A stretch of 64,000 nucleotides of DNA from DASWZN01 sp036404435 (GTDB lineage Bacteria; Acidobacteriota; Terriglobia; Bryobacterales; Bryobacteraceae). Made by a program: the position numbers and the translations under genes. The stretch's first letter is position 1. Each line of letters opens with the position of its first letter. The notes under the pieces were generated by a model that was not told where the DNA came from, searched no databases, and saw only the letters and a list, made by a program, of their open reading frames with translations. The stretch spans positions 1-64,000 of the forward strand of contig DASWZN010000047.1 in NCBI GenBank assembly GCA_036404435.1. The letters are read 5' to 3'. Positions 33,982 through 42,196 of the stretch are shown here, one piece after another.

Positions 33982-36900
33982 ATGAACTACAGAGTGATGG
34001 CGATCGGCGGCCTGGCCGGCTTCTACCTATTCGCGTTTCTGGCCACGTCCATGCTCAAGCTGACGGGCGTCGATCTGTGGATGGTGCGCGGATTCCTGGC
34101 TATCGTCGGCCTGTCGGGCTTCGGGATTTTCTATTGGTGGCAGAGCCGGCGCGAACGCCAGGCCGCCGCCGCGCAGGCGGGAGCCGGAGCGGGAGCTGCC
34201 GCGCCCGCCTCCGGCGGACCGGACGAAATCGACGTGCTGCTCCGTGACGCCGAAGGCCGCCTGACGGCTTCGAACCAGGGCAAGCTGGGCAATCTGCCCG
34301 CGATCCTGGTGACCGGCCTGCCCGGCTCGGCCAAGACCAACACGCTGGTTCACTCCGGCCTCGACCCGGAGCTGATCGCCGGCCAGGTCTACCAGGACAA
34401 CGCCATCGTCGCGACGCGCTCGACCAACGTCTGGTTCGCGCGGCAGACGGTTTTTGTGGACGCGGGCGGGAGACTGGTTCAGGATCCGGCGCGCTGGATG
34501 CGCCTCGTGAAGCGGCTCGAACCGCGTAAGCTGGCTTCCGTCGTCGGCAAGGGCCAGCAGGCGCCACGCGCCGCCGTGGTGTGTTTCGACATCGAGGAGT
34601 TTCTCAAGCCGGGCGCCACCGACTCGATCGCGGTGGCCGCCCGTACCCTGCACGCGCGGCTGGGGGACATTTCGCAGGCCCTGGGCATCAGCCTTCCCGT
34701 TTATGTGCTGTTCACCAAGGCCGACCGCATGCCGTTCTTCCTCGACTACGTCCGCAACCTCGGCAACGAGGAAGCGACGCAGGTCTTCGGAACCACGCTT
34801 CCCATCGAGGGCGGCCAGCCGGCGGGAGTCTACGCCGAGCAGGCTACGCAGAAAATCGGCGCCGCGTTCGACGCGCTGTTCCATTCGCTGGCCGACAAGC
34901 GCACCGTCTTCCTGGCCCGCGAACACGCCGGCGAGAAACTGCCCGGCATTTACGAGTTCCCCCGCGAGTTCCGCAAGCTGCGCACGCTGCTGGTGCAGTT
35001 CCTGGTGGATCTTTCGAAGCCCAGCCAGTTGCGGGCCGCCCCTTTCCTGCGCGGGTTCTATTTCTCGGGCGTGCGGCCGGTGACGGTGACCGAGACGTCG
35101 CAGCCGGTGGCGCCGCGGCCGGCGGAACGGCAAGGCTACGAGGGTGCCGCGGGCGCGACGGGCCTCTTCCGTGCGGGCCAGCAGCAGCAGTCCCAGACGC
35201 CGCAGCCGCAAGCGGTAGGCACGCGCCGGGTTCCGCAGTGGATTTTCCTCGGCCATTTCTGGAACGACATCGTGCTGGCGGACCGTGCGGCCAGCGCGGC
35301 CAGCGGGTCGAGCGTCCGGACCAGCAAGCTGCGCCGCGTTCTTCTGGCTTGCGCAGCCGGACTGTGCCTCCTGTACTCGATCCTGCTGATCGTCTCCTAT
35401 TCCCGAAACAAGGCGCTCGAAGGGCGCGTCCTCGGCGCAGCTCAGGGCCTCTCCGGAGTGGTGGCTCCCAGCGACCAGGACCTGCCGTCGCTCGACTCCT
35501 TGCAGAGACTGGAGGCGCTGCGCCAGGAACTGGCGACGCTGGCCGAATACGAGCGCGACGGCGCGCCCCTGAGCATGCGCTGGGGCCTCTACAAGGGTAG
35601 CGAGATCTACCCCGATGCCTACCGGCTGTACTTCGGCAAGTTCTACGCCACGCTTTTCGGCTGGACCAAAGCGTCGATGATCGACACCCTGCGCCGCCTT
35701 CCCGCCGCGCCCGGACCCAACGATACCTACGGCCCGCCGTACAACACGCTCAAGGCGTACCTCATGACGACTTCCGAGTGGCGGCGGAGCACGCGGAGCT
35801 TCCTTTCGCCGTTCCTGCTGAACCGCTGGTCGGAGAACCGCAACGTGGAGCCGGAGCGGATGCAGCTTGCGCAGAAGCAGTTCGATTTCTACGGCGAGAT
35901 GCTGCACGACAAGAACCCCTTCTCGACCGACACCGAGGTTCCCACAGTCTCTAGCGCGCGCGAATACCTGAAGAAGTTCAATGCCGACGAGCGCATCTAC
36001 CAGGCGCTGCTCGAAGAGGCGTCGAAGCACGCGGGCTCCATCAACTACAACCGGCTGTTCCCCAACAGCGCCGTTTTCGACAGCCACGAGGTGCGCGGCG
36101 CCTTCACCAAAGACGGCTGGAACTTCATGCAGGCGGCCTTCCTCAAACCCGACCAGCTTTTCGGCGGAGAAGACTGGGTGCTGGGGCCGCAGACTTACGC
36201 CGGCCTCGACCGCTCGCAACTCGCCCAACGCCTGCGCGGCTTCTACCTCCGCGACTTCATCCAGGAATGGCGCGCCTTCGTAAAGGCCGGAGCCGTGGCG
36301 CGCTATGGCAGTCTGTCGGACGCCGCTAACAAGCTGGCTCTGCTCTCGGGCGGGCAATCGCCGCTGCTGGCGCTTTTCTGCCTGGTCGCGCAGAACACGA
36401 GTGTGGATGCCCCGGAAATCCGCACCGCGTTCCAAGCGCCCCAGTCGGTGGTTCCGGCCGCATGCCAGTCGCAGTACGTCGGCTCCTCGAACCAGGCCTA
36501 CATGGGCACGCTGTTGAAGCTCCAGAATTCCGTGGCGCAGGTTGCTACAACGCCTCCCGGGCAGAATGACGCTGCCGCCCAGGCCACCATCGCGCAGGCC
36601 AACGATGCGCTGCTGACAACCGGACAGATCGCACAGACCTTCGCCATCGACCAGGACGGCAACCTTCCGCCGGCGGTCCGGAAGCTGATGGAAGACCCCA
36701 TCACGCAGGTCCCGCGGCTGCTCAAGCCCAAGCCGCCCAGCGGACAGGCGCTGTGCGGCCAGTTCCGTGCGCTCATGGCCAAGTACCCGTTCAACCTGCA
36801 ATCCACGGTGCAGGCGACCCTGGATGACGTGAACCGCTTCTTCCGTCCCCAGGACGGCGCGCTGTGGCAGTTCTATTCGCAGAACTTGCAGAACCTGGTG

Positions 36901-37428
36901 CAGAAGCAGGGGACACTGTACGTCTCGAAACCCTCTACCATGACCGTGACGCCGGCGTTCCTGAACTTCTTCAACCGCGCCGCCGCGTTTTCGGATGCCG
37001 CCTATCCGGGCGGCGCGCAGCAGCCCGCCCTGAAGTACACCCTGCGCTCGGACCTGAGCGGCGTCAGCCAGACCATTAGCATTACGCTGGATGGCCAGAC
37101 GTTCACGAACTCCAGCGGCAAGGTGGCCAGCAAGCAGTTCGTGTGGCCCGGAAATCCGCCCGGCGAGAAGATGGACGTGACGTTCGGCAGCGAGACGGTC
37201 CACTGGCCGCCCTTCGACGGTTTGTGGGGAACCTTCGAATTCTTCGGCGACGCCGACGAGCGCGCAGGGCACCTCGAGTGGACGCTGAGAACGGGGCAAT
37301 CCAACCGGATGGTGACCACCGCGAGCGGGCAGCCCGTCATGGTGCGATTCGATCTTGACATGTCCCCGCCGGTCTTCCGGAAGGGGTATTTTAGCGGGTG
37401 GGCCTGCACCGCCGACGTGGCTCGATAA
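33982..37428 (+). CDS. tssM: Type VI secretion membrane subunit TssM (IcmF family)
   Basis: A 1148-residue TssM/IcmF, the large inner-membrane channel protein of the T6SS. Two membrane helices near the N-terminus (about 7-25 and 35-53) are followed by a cytoplasmic domain with an intact Walker A (GLPGSAKT, residues 112-119), a third helix near residue 460 (VLLACAAGLCLLYSILLIVSY) and a large periplasmic part with the conserved C-terminal region (LEWTLRTG near the end). Before the third helix lies a Gln-rich linker with ATGLFRAG, similar to the TTGLF unit in the divergent proline-rich protein. It is four bases from the kinase gene. Confidence 0.93.
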   Translation: MNYRVMAIGGLAGFYLFAFLATSMLKLTGVDLWMVRGFLAIVGLSGFGIFYWWQSRRERQAAAAQAGAGAGAAAPASGGPDEIDVLLRDAEGRLTASNQGKLGNLPAILVTGLPGSAKTNTLVHSGLDPELIAGQVYQDNAIVATRSTNVWFARQTVFVDAGGRLVQDPARWMRLVKRLEPRKLASVVGKGQQAPRAAVVCFDIEEFLKPGATDSIAVAARTLHARLGDISQALGISLPVYVLFTKADRMPFFLDYVRNLGNEEATQVFGTTLPIEGGQPAGVYAEQATQKIGAAFDALFHSLADKRTVFLAREHAGEKLPGIYEFPREFRKLRTLLVQFLVDLSKPSQLRAAPFLRGFYFSGVRPVTVTETSQPVAPRPAERQGYEGAAGATGLFRAGQQQQSQTPQPQAVGTRRVPQWIFLGHFWNDIVLADRAASAASGSSVRTSKLRRVLLACAAGLCLLYSILLIVSYSRNKALEGRVLGAAQGLSGVVAPSDQDLPSLDSLQRLEALRQELATLAEYERDGAPLSMRWGLYKGSEIYPDAYRLYFGKFYATLFGWTKASMIDTLRRLPAAPGPNDTYGPPYNTLKAYLMTTSEWRRSTRSFLSPFLLNRWSENRNVEPERMQLAQKQFDFYGEMLHDKNPFSTDTEVPTVSSAREYLKKFNADERIYQALLEEASKHAGSINYNRLFPNSAVFDSHEVRGAFTKDGWNFMQAAFLKPDQLFGGEDWVLGPQTYAGLDRSQLAQRLRGFYLRDFIQEWRAFVKAGAVARYGSLSDAANKLALLSGGQSPLLALFCLVAQNTSVDAPEIRTAFQAPQSVVPAACQSQYVGSSNQAYMGTLLKLQNSVAQVATTPPGQNDAAAQATIAQANDALLTTGQIAQTFAIDQDGNLPPAVRKLMEDPITQVPRLLKPKPPSGQALCGQFRALMAKYPFNLQSTVQATLDDVNRFFRPQDGALWQFYSQNLQNLVQKQGTLYVSKPSTMTVTPAFLNFFNRAAAFSDAAYPGGAQQPALKYTLRSDLSGVSQTISITLDGQTFTNSSGKVASKQFVWPGNPPGEKMDVTFGSETVHWPPFDGLWGTFEFFGDADERAGHLEWTLRTGQSNRMVTTASGQPVMVRFDLDMSPPVFRKGYFSGWACTADVAR

Positions 37429-37431
37429 CCC

Positions 37432-39135
37432 ATGGAACTACCGGCGCGGATCGGAAAATACGAGTTGCAGGAGTTGCTGGGCGGCGGCATGTCCCGCGTG
37501 TACCGGGCGCGGGATACGGTCATCGGCCGGGCCGTCGTGGTCAAGATCCTGACGGAGCAGGCGGCCAGAGATCCGGAGGCCAAGGCGCGCTTTCTGCGCG
37601 AGGCGCAGGTGGCGGGCAATCTGACGCACGACAACGTCATTAGCGTGTACGATTTCGGAGAGGAGCAAGGCCAGCCGTACATGGTCATGGAGTTCCTGCG
37701 CGGCGAGGACCTGCGCTCGCTGATGAAGTCCGGCCGCACCGGCGACCTGAACTTTCGCTTGCGGATCGCGCTCCAGGTGGCGCGCGCGCTCGAGTACATC
37801 CACGCCAACAAGATCGTCCACCGCGACATCAAGCCCGAAAACATCCAGGTGACCGGCTCGGGCGTGGTGAAGCTGATGGATTTCGGAATCGCCAAGGCCG
37901 AGAACACCCAGCTCACGCGGCCCGGTTTCACGCTGGGAACCCCGTTCTATATGGCGCCCGAGCAGGTGCGCGGCCAAGCCGTCACCAACCGCGCCGACAT
38001 TTACGCCTTCGGCGTGCTGCTGTTCGAGCTGCTCAGCGGCGTGCGGGCCATCGAGGGTGACACCGTTGAGCGCATCTTCTACGAGATCCTGTACAAGCCG
38101 CTCGACCTGAAGCCGCTCGAAACGGCGGGGGTGCCCCAGCCGCTGCCCGAGCTCGTGGCGTTGTGCACGGCGAAGGATCCCGCCCAGCGGCCGCAAAGTT
38201 TCGGGGATGTCTGCACCACCCTGGAGCGGATTCTGCGGCGGCTCGATCGGGGCGCCGGCGCCCAGACCGGCACGGTTCCCACGGTGCAGCAGCCCGTGCG
38301 CGCTCCGGCTGCCGCCAGCCCGGCGGCGCCGACGCCGGCACCCGCGGCCGCGGACCGGAAGCGCTCCGACATCCTGATAATGGCCGGCGCCGCCGGGGTG
38401 GTGCTGCTCCTGCTGGCTTTCTGGCTCTTCCTCCGCAGTTCCGGCCACCGGACTTTGGCCCCCACCCTGGCGACTGCCAGCGGCGACATGGTGCTGGTTC
38501 CCGCCGGGCCGTTCCTTTCCGGCAGCGAACGGGAGAGCGTTACGCTGCCCGCGTTCTACGTGGACAAGACCGAGGTCACCAATGCCGCGTACCAGCGCTT
38601 CTGCACCGAGCGCGGCCGCACGCTGCCGGAGAACTTCCCGAGTGACCGGCCGGATGACCCGGTGGTCAACGTCTCCTACTTCGAGGCGCGCTCCTTCGCG
38701 CATTGGGCCGGTCAGCGCCTGCCTACGCCGCTCGAGTGGGAAAAGGCGGCGCGGGGCACGGACGGCCGCACGTTCCCGTGGGGCGATCCGCACGACCCCT
38801 CGCGCGCCAACGTGCGCGACAACCCGCAGCGCAGGCAGCCGCGGTTGATGACGGCCAACTCGATGCCCGAGGGAGCGAGCCCGTACCAGGCGCTCAACAT
38901 GGCCGGCAACGTTTGGGAGTTTGTCGATGAGGTCGCGTCCCCCACGCCGGCCGCGCTGAAGGCGTTCGCAGGTCTGCTCAACCCTTCGCCCACCGCCCAG
39001 GAGCAGTGGTGCGGCATCCGCGGCGGCTCCTACGACCTGCCGCTGCTGGACGAGGGCCTCTGGGACGACAACATCATCCCGGCCCGCCACCGGTCTTACA
39101 ACATCGGCTTCCGCTGCGTCAAAGACGCGAAGTGA
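37432..39135 (+). CDS. Membrane Ser/Thr protein kinase with extracytoplasmic FGE/SUMF1 domain
   Basis: A 567-residue Hanks-type kinase. Residues 10-265 form the kinase: GGGMSRVYRARD loop, Lys38, H130-R-D-I-K-P-E-N, D150-F-G and GTPFYMAPEQ. A Pro/Ala linker and one membrane helix (about 314-334) lead to a formylglycine-generating-enzyme-like domain (MVLVPAGPFLSGSE, TNAAYQRFC, LPTPLEWEKAARG, MAGNVWEFV, GGSYD) outside the cytoplasm. The layout recalls T6SS regulatory kinases such as PpkA, but with an FGE-like sensor in place of a VWA domain. It closes the tssKLM operon and probably controls secretion by phosphorylation. Likely targets are discussed in the findings. Confidence 0.9.
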   Translation: MELPARIGKYELQELLGGGMSRVYRARDTVIGRAVVVKILTEQAARDPEAKARFLREAQVAGNLTHDNVISVYDFGEEQGQPYMVMEFLRGEDLRSLMKSGRTGDLNFRLRIALQVARALEYIHANKIVHRDIKPENIQVTGSGVVKLMDFGIAKAENTQLTRPGFTLGTPFYMAPEQVRGQAVTNRADIYAFGVLLFELLSGVRAIEGDTVERIFYEILYKPLDLKPLETAGVPQPLPELVALCTAKDPAQRPQSFGDVCTTLERILRRLDRGAGAQTGTVPTVQQPVRAPAAASPAAPTPAPAAADRKRSDILIMAGAAGVVLLLLAFWLFLRSSGHRTLAPTLATASGDMVLVPAGPFLSGSERESVTLPAFYVDKTEVTNAAYQRFCTERGRTLPENFPSDRPDDPVVNVSYFEARSFAHWAGQRLPTPLEWEKAARGTDGRTFPWGDPHDPSRANVRDNPQRRQPRLMTANSMPEGASPYQALNMAGNVWEFVDEVASPTPAALKAFAGLLNPSPTAQEQWCGIRGGSYDLPLLDEGLWDDNIIPARHRSYNIGFRCVKDAK

Positions 39136-39187
39136 GGGGCAATACATTTGCCTCGCTTATACCAAACTAATCTTCCATAAATCTCAC

Positions 39188-39215
39188 TTGCATCTGCCCG
39201 CCAAACAGGTATACT
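39188..39215 (+). promoter_or_regulatory. Predicted promoter of the E1 alpha/beta genes
   Basis: TTGCAT at 39188-39193 and TATACT at 39210-39215 are 16 bases apart, about 70 bases before the E1 alpha ATG. The A/T-rich stretch just upstream separates this unit from the T6SS operon; a weak GAGGGGCAA/TTGCCTC hairpin near 39134-39153 could terminate the latter. Confidence 0.5.
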
Positions 39216-39286
39216 CAGGCTTTAGAGCTCGACATGGGCGGGGCGGCTGAACCGTGCCTGCCTGGAATACATCCCCGGAGAGCGTC

Positions 39287-40306
39287 ATGGCTGCCACTGA
39301 ACTTCTGGCACTACCCGGGGCCAGCCGGAGGTTGGCGGAGGTGCCGGACCCCAACGCTGAGCTGGCCCAAAGGTTCCACACCTACATGTTCCTCATGCGG
39401 GAAGTCGAGGAACGGATCGAAAAGAAGCTCTACCGGCAGGGCAAGATCGCGGGTGGCGTTTACGTAGGCCGTGGCCAGGAGGCAATCTCCACCGGCGCGG
39501 CGATGGCTGCCGATCCCGAGGACATCCTTTTCCCCTGCCACCGCGATATGGCGGCCTATTTCATCCGCGGCGTTCAACCCAGGCAAATCTTCGCGCAATA
39601 CATGGGACGTGTGGGCGGGCTCACCCAGGGGCGCGACGGCAACATGCACATGGGCGACCTGCGGCTGAAGATCGTGGCTATCATCAGCGCCATTGGGGCA
39701 GCGATCCCGGTGGCCGCCGGCGCCGCCTTCGCCCAGAAGTACCGGGGCAGCTCCGGCGTCACGTTGTGCTTCTTCGGCGACGGCGCCACCAGCCGCGGCG
39801 ATTGGCACGAGGGCGTCAACTTCGCCGCCGTCCTGCGCCTGCCGCTGGTCCTGATCTGCAACAACAATCAGTACGCCTACTCGACCCCGCTCGACAAGCA
39901 GATGGTTTGCGCCAATGTGGCCGACCGCGGTCCCGCCTACGGGATTCCGGCCGAAATCGTGGACGGCAACGATCCGTTCGCGGTGTACGAGGCCACCCAG
40001 CGCGCCGCCCAGCACGCCCGCGCGGGCCTGGGTCCGTATCTGCTCGAATGCAAGACGTTCCGCATGACCGGCCACGCCGCGCACGACGCCGCCGGCTACG
40101 TGCCCGAGCGCCTGTTCGCCGAGTGGGCGGCCAAGGATCCCATCCAGCGCGTCGAGCGGCTCATGATCGAAAAGGGTTGGAAGACCCGCGAGGAACTCGA
40201 CGCTGCCTGCGCCCGCATCCGCCAGGAAGTGGACGAGGCTATTCAATGGGCCGAGCAAAGCCCTTACCCGGATCCGGCCACTCTTCTGGACAACGTTTAC
40301 GAGTAG
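39287..40306 (+). CDS. pdhA: 2-oxoacid (pyruvate/acetoin-type) dehydrogenase E1 alpha subunit
   Basis: A 339-residue thiamine-diphosphate-dependent E1 alpha subunit. The TPP motif runs from FFGDGATSRGDWHEGVNFA to LICNNNQYAYSTP (GDG...NN), and FRMTGHAAHDAAGYVP holds the phosphorylation-loop His region. It forms an alpha2-beta2 E1 with the next gene, decarboxylating pyruvate or acetoin. ATG at 39287 has a GGAG box 6 bases upstream; a GTG 11 codons earlier is less likely. No E2 or E3 gene follows, so the rest of the complex is elsewhere and the exact substrate is uncertain. Confidence 0.86.
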   Translation: MAATELLALPGASRRLAEVPDPNAELAQRFHTYMFLMREVEERIEKKLYRQGKIAGGVYVGRGQEAISTGAAMAADPEDILFPCHRDMAAYFIRGVQPRQIFAQYMGRVGGLTQGRDGNMHMGDLRLKIVAIISAIGAAIPVAAGAAFAQKYRGSSGVTLCFFGDGATSRGDWHEGVNFAAVLRLPLVLICNNNQYAYSTPLDKQMVCANVADRGPAYGIPAEIVDGNDPFAVYEATQRAAQHARAGLGPYLLECKTFRMTGHAAHDAAGYVPERLFAEWAAKDPIQRVERLMIEKGWKTREELDAACARIRQEVDEAIQWAEQSPYPDPATLLDNVYE

Positions 40307-40309
40307 GCC

Positions 40310-41281
40310 ATGCCAACCACCTATCTGGAAGCCATACGCCAGGGGATCTGGGAAGAGATGGAGCGGGACCCCAACGTCTTCCTGCTCGGCGAAGACATCG
40401 GCGCCTACGGCGGCGCCTTCAAGATCACCGCGGGCATGTTGGAGCAGTTCGGCGAGCGCCGCGTCGTGGATACCCCGCTGGCCGAATCGGCCATAGCCGG
40501 AGCGGCCATTGGGGCGAGCATGTTCGGCCTGCGGCCGGTGGCCGAGATGCAGTTCTCCGACTTCATTACCTGCGCCTTCGACCAGATCGTCAATTTCGCA
40601 GCCAAGTGCCGCTACCGCTGGAACGCCGGGGTGCCGATCGTGATTCGAGCGCCCTCCGGCGGCGGCAATCGCGGCGGCCCGTTCCACTCGCAGAACCCGG
40701 AGGCGTGGTTCACGCACGTGCCGGGGCTCAAAGTGGTCACTCCCGCCACCGCCTACGACGCCAAGGGGCTCATCAAGTCGGCCATCCGGGACAACGATCC
40801 CGTGCTCTATTTCGAGCACAAGGGACTGTACCGCCGCATCAAGGAAGACCTGCCGGAAGGCGAGTACACGGTAGAGATCGGCAAGGCGCGCGTCTTCCGC
40901 GAGGGCACGGATGTGTCGATTATCACTTACGGCGCCATGGTCTATGCGGCCCAGGATGCGGCCGAGACGCTGGCCGCGGAGGGCATTTCGGTCGAAATCG
41001 TCGATCTGAGGACGCTGGCGCCGCTCGATGAGGAGACGATCCTGGCCAGCGTGCGCAAGACCTCACGCGCCATTGTCCTACACGAGGATACGCTGACCGG
41101 CGGATTCGGCGGGGAGATCGCCGCCCGCATCACCGAGCGCGCCTTCGACTCCCTGGACGCCCCGGTGGTCCGCATCGCCGCCCCGGACACGCCGGTTCCG
41201 TACAGCCCGCCCCTCGAGGACGCCTTCCTGCCCAACGCCGACAAGGTCGTCCAGAAGGCTCGCTGGCTGTGCGCATACTGA
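40310..41281 (+). CDS. pdhB: 2-oxoacid dehydrogenase E1 beta subunit
   Basis: A 323-residue transketolase-like E1 beta subunit. Family blocks are MERDPNVFLLGEDIGAYGGAFKIT (TPP-binding Glu region), DTPLAESAIAGAAIGASMFGLRPVAEMQFSDF read as a continuous domain, and TPATAYDAKGLIKSAIRDNDPVLYFEHK. The C-terminal domain (ILEDTL-like LHEDTLTGGFGGEIAARI, then DTPVPYSPPLEDAFLP) is complete. It starts 3 bases after the alpha subunit. It ends just before a long inverted repeat that separates it from a convergent PilZ gene. Confidence 0.87.
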   Translation: MPTTYLEAIRQGIWEEMERDPNVFLLGEDIGAYGGAFKITAGMLEQFGERRVVDTPLAESAIAGAAIGASMFGLRPVAEMQFSDFITCAFDQIVNFAAKCRYRWNAGVPIVIRAPSGGGNRGGPFHSQNPEAWFTHVPGLKVVTPATAYDAKGLIKSAIRDNDPVLYFEHKGLYRRIKEDLPEGEYTVEIGKARVFREGTDVSIITYGAMVYAAQDAAETLAAEGISVEIVDLRTLAPLDEETILASVRKTSRAIVLHEDTLTGGFGGEIAARITERAFDSLDAPVVRIAAPDTPVPYSPPLEDAFLPNADKVVQKARWLCAY

Positions 41282-41293
41282 GCGTTCGAGGAC

Positions 41294-41440
41294 GAGCTTC
41301 AGAGGCTGCTGAAAGAGTCCCTGGGCAAGCTGAAGCATGCCCCACATGCGGCTGCAAGTCATTGGCTTGCCGTGTGGGATAAGCTTCAGTTTGTCCTCTC
41401 TCAACCCCTGACGGGACTTTTTCAGCAGCCGCTGAAGGCT
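41294..41440. mobile_element. MITE-like long inverted repeat or bidirectional terminator
   Basis: GGCTGCTGAAAGAGTCCC (41304-41321) pairs with GGGACTTTTTCAGCAGCC (41413-41430) with one mismatch; CTTCAG/CTGAAG just outside extends the arms. A second layer inside pairs GCTGAAGC...CCCACA with TGTGGG...GCTTCAG, around a small GCAAG/CTTGC hairpin. Ends of this type (GGCTGCTGAAAAAGTCC) resemble terminal repeats of insertion sequences. It lies between convergent genes and carries no ORF. Confidence 0.55.
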
Positions 41441-41814
41441 TATCCTAACTGAGTGGCCGGCGAGCGGGGCTTTTCCTTGCGCCCGCGGGTGAGCAGGGTG
41501 CGTGGGTCAAAGAGGTGCTTGGGACGAAACCGCTGGCGATCCCACCGGAACCCCGCTTCGAAACGCACCCCGATGAAGTAGCCTGTCTCGCGGTAGACGC
41601 AATAGCGCACCCGCCCTTCGAACTCCGCTTTGGGGTGCACAATGTGCAGCAGCGTCTCCGCGGGCACGGGCGCATCCACCTGAAGGCACGCTCCGGAATT
41701 GGAGATGTCCTCCAGATTGGCCAAGCCCTTCTGCGTTCGGCCGGACCGATCGACCCACCACACGTCGATCAGGTCCGCACACATTAAGCGCGGTTCGAGT
41801 CGCCTGTCCTCCAT
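41440..41814 (-). CDS. PilZ-domain protein
   Basis: A 124-residue protein with a PilZ fold. The cyclic-di-GMP binding residues are visible: the RxxxR-type motif (RRLEPR at the N-terminus) and the second motif DISNSGACLQV (D/N-x-S-x-x-G). PilZ proteins change a target's activity when they bind c-di-GMP; the target here is unknown. The frame is open further upstream, but the ATG at 41814 starts immediately before the RxxxR motif. It is convergent with the E1 beta gene and divergent from the M23 peptidase gene. Confidence 0.82.
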   Translation of the reverse strand: MEDRRLEPRLMCADLIDVWWVDRSGRTQKGLANLEDISNSGACLQVDAPVPAETLLHIVHPKAEFEGRVRYCVYRETGYFIGVRFEAGFRWDRQRFRPKHLFDPRTLLTRGRKEKPRSPATQLG

Positions 41815-42019
41815 ACTAAACCCATCGGCCGCGTCCCGCCGCTTGTTTAGCGGAAACGCTAGTAGGCCCGCCTTTCGATGTCCCCGTCCCGTCACCCGGA
41901 AAGCACCCAACCGTCCTCCGCGGGACCCGGCTCCAAGGGGCCTCCTTGGTCCAGTGTACTGCCGGGCGGCCACGTCGCGCGAACGGTTCCCCCTAGTACA
42001 CCCCCCGATTTGGGGGGCC

Positions 42020-42050
42020 TTGACCGAGGGTGTCGTAAGTGTGTTACAGT
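42020..42050 (+). promoter_or_regulatory. Predicted promoter of the M23 peptidase gene
   Basis: TTGACC at 42020-42025 and TACAGT at 42045-42050 are 19 bases apart. The resulting transcript would have a leader of about 140 bases before the ATG at 42197. The rest of the 380-base gap to the PilZ gene shows no ORF. Confidence 0.4.
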
Positions 42051-42084
42051 TCGGTGTTCAGCTATATCGGCGAGCTCTTAGTTG

Positions 42085-42192
42085 TCGTGTCGATCTTTGA
42101 TCCTGCTTGGGAACCACCCCAGCCCGGAGGCTGGCCTATTCCGAGTCCGCTTGGCGGCCGATCATAACGAGGGGTGAGTCCGAACGATAAGG
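42085..42192 (+). ncRNA. Candidate structured 5' leader (possible riboswitch) of the M23 peptidase gene
   Basis: The leader contains a perfect hairpin (CCAGCC-CGGA-GGCTGG, 42119-42134) flanked by GGGAACCA (about 42109-42116) and GGGGTGAGTCCGAAC (about 42171-42185). The last two strings resemble conserved pieces of the c-di-AMP (ydaO) riboswitch, which often controls cell-wall peptidases. The order and spacing are not a clean match, so this is only a candidate. Confidence 0.3.
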
Positions 42193-42196
42193 CTCA

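Noticed and set aside
34027..37299. A 1090-codon open frame on the minus strand opposite tssM
   Set aside because: It is the mirror of a clearly coding TssM frame in high-GC DNA; no start site, motif or family features support it.
37438..39147. 569-codon minus-strand open frame opposite the kinase gene
   Set aside because: The plus frame has a full kinase and FGE domain; the antisense frame has compositional bias only.
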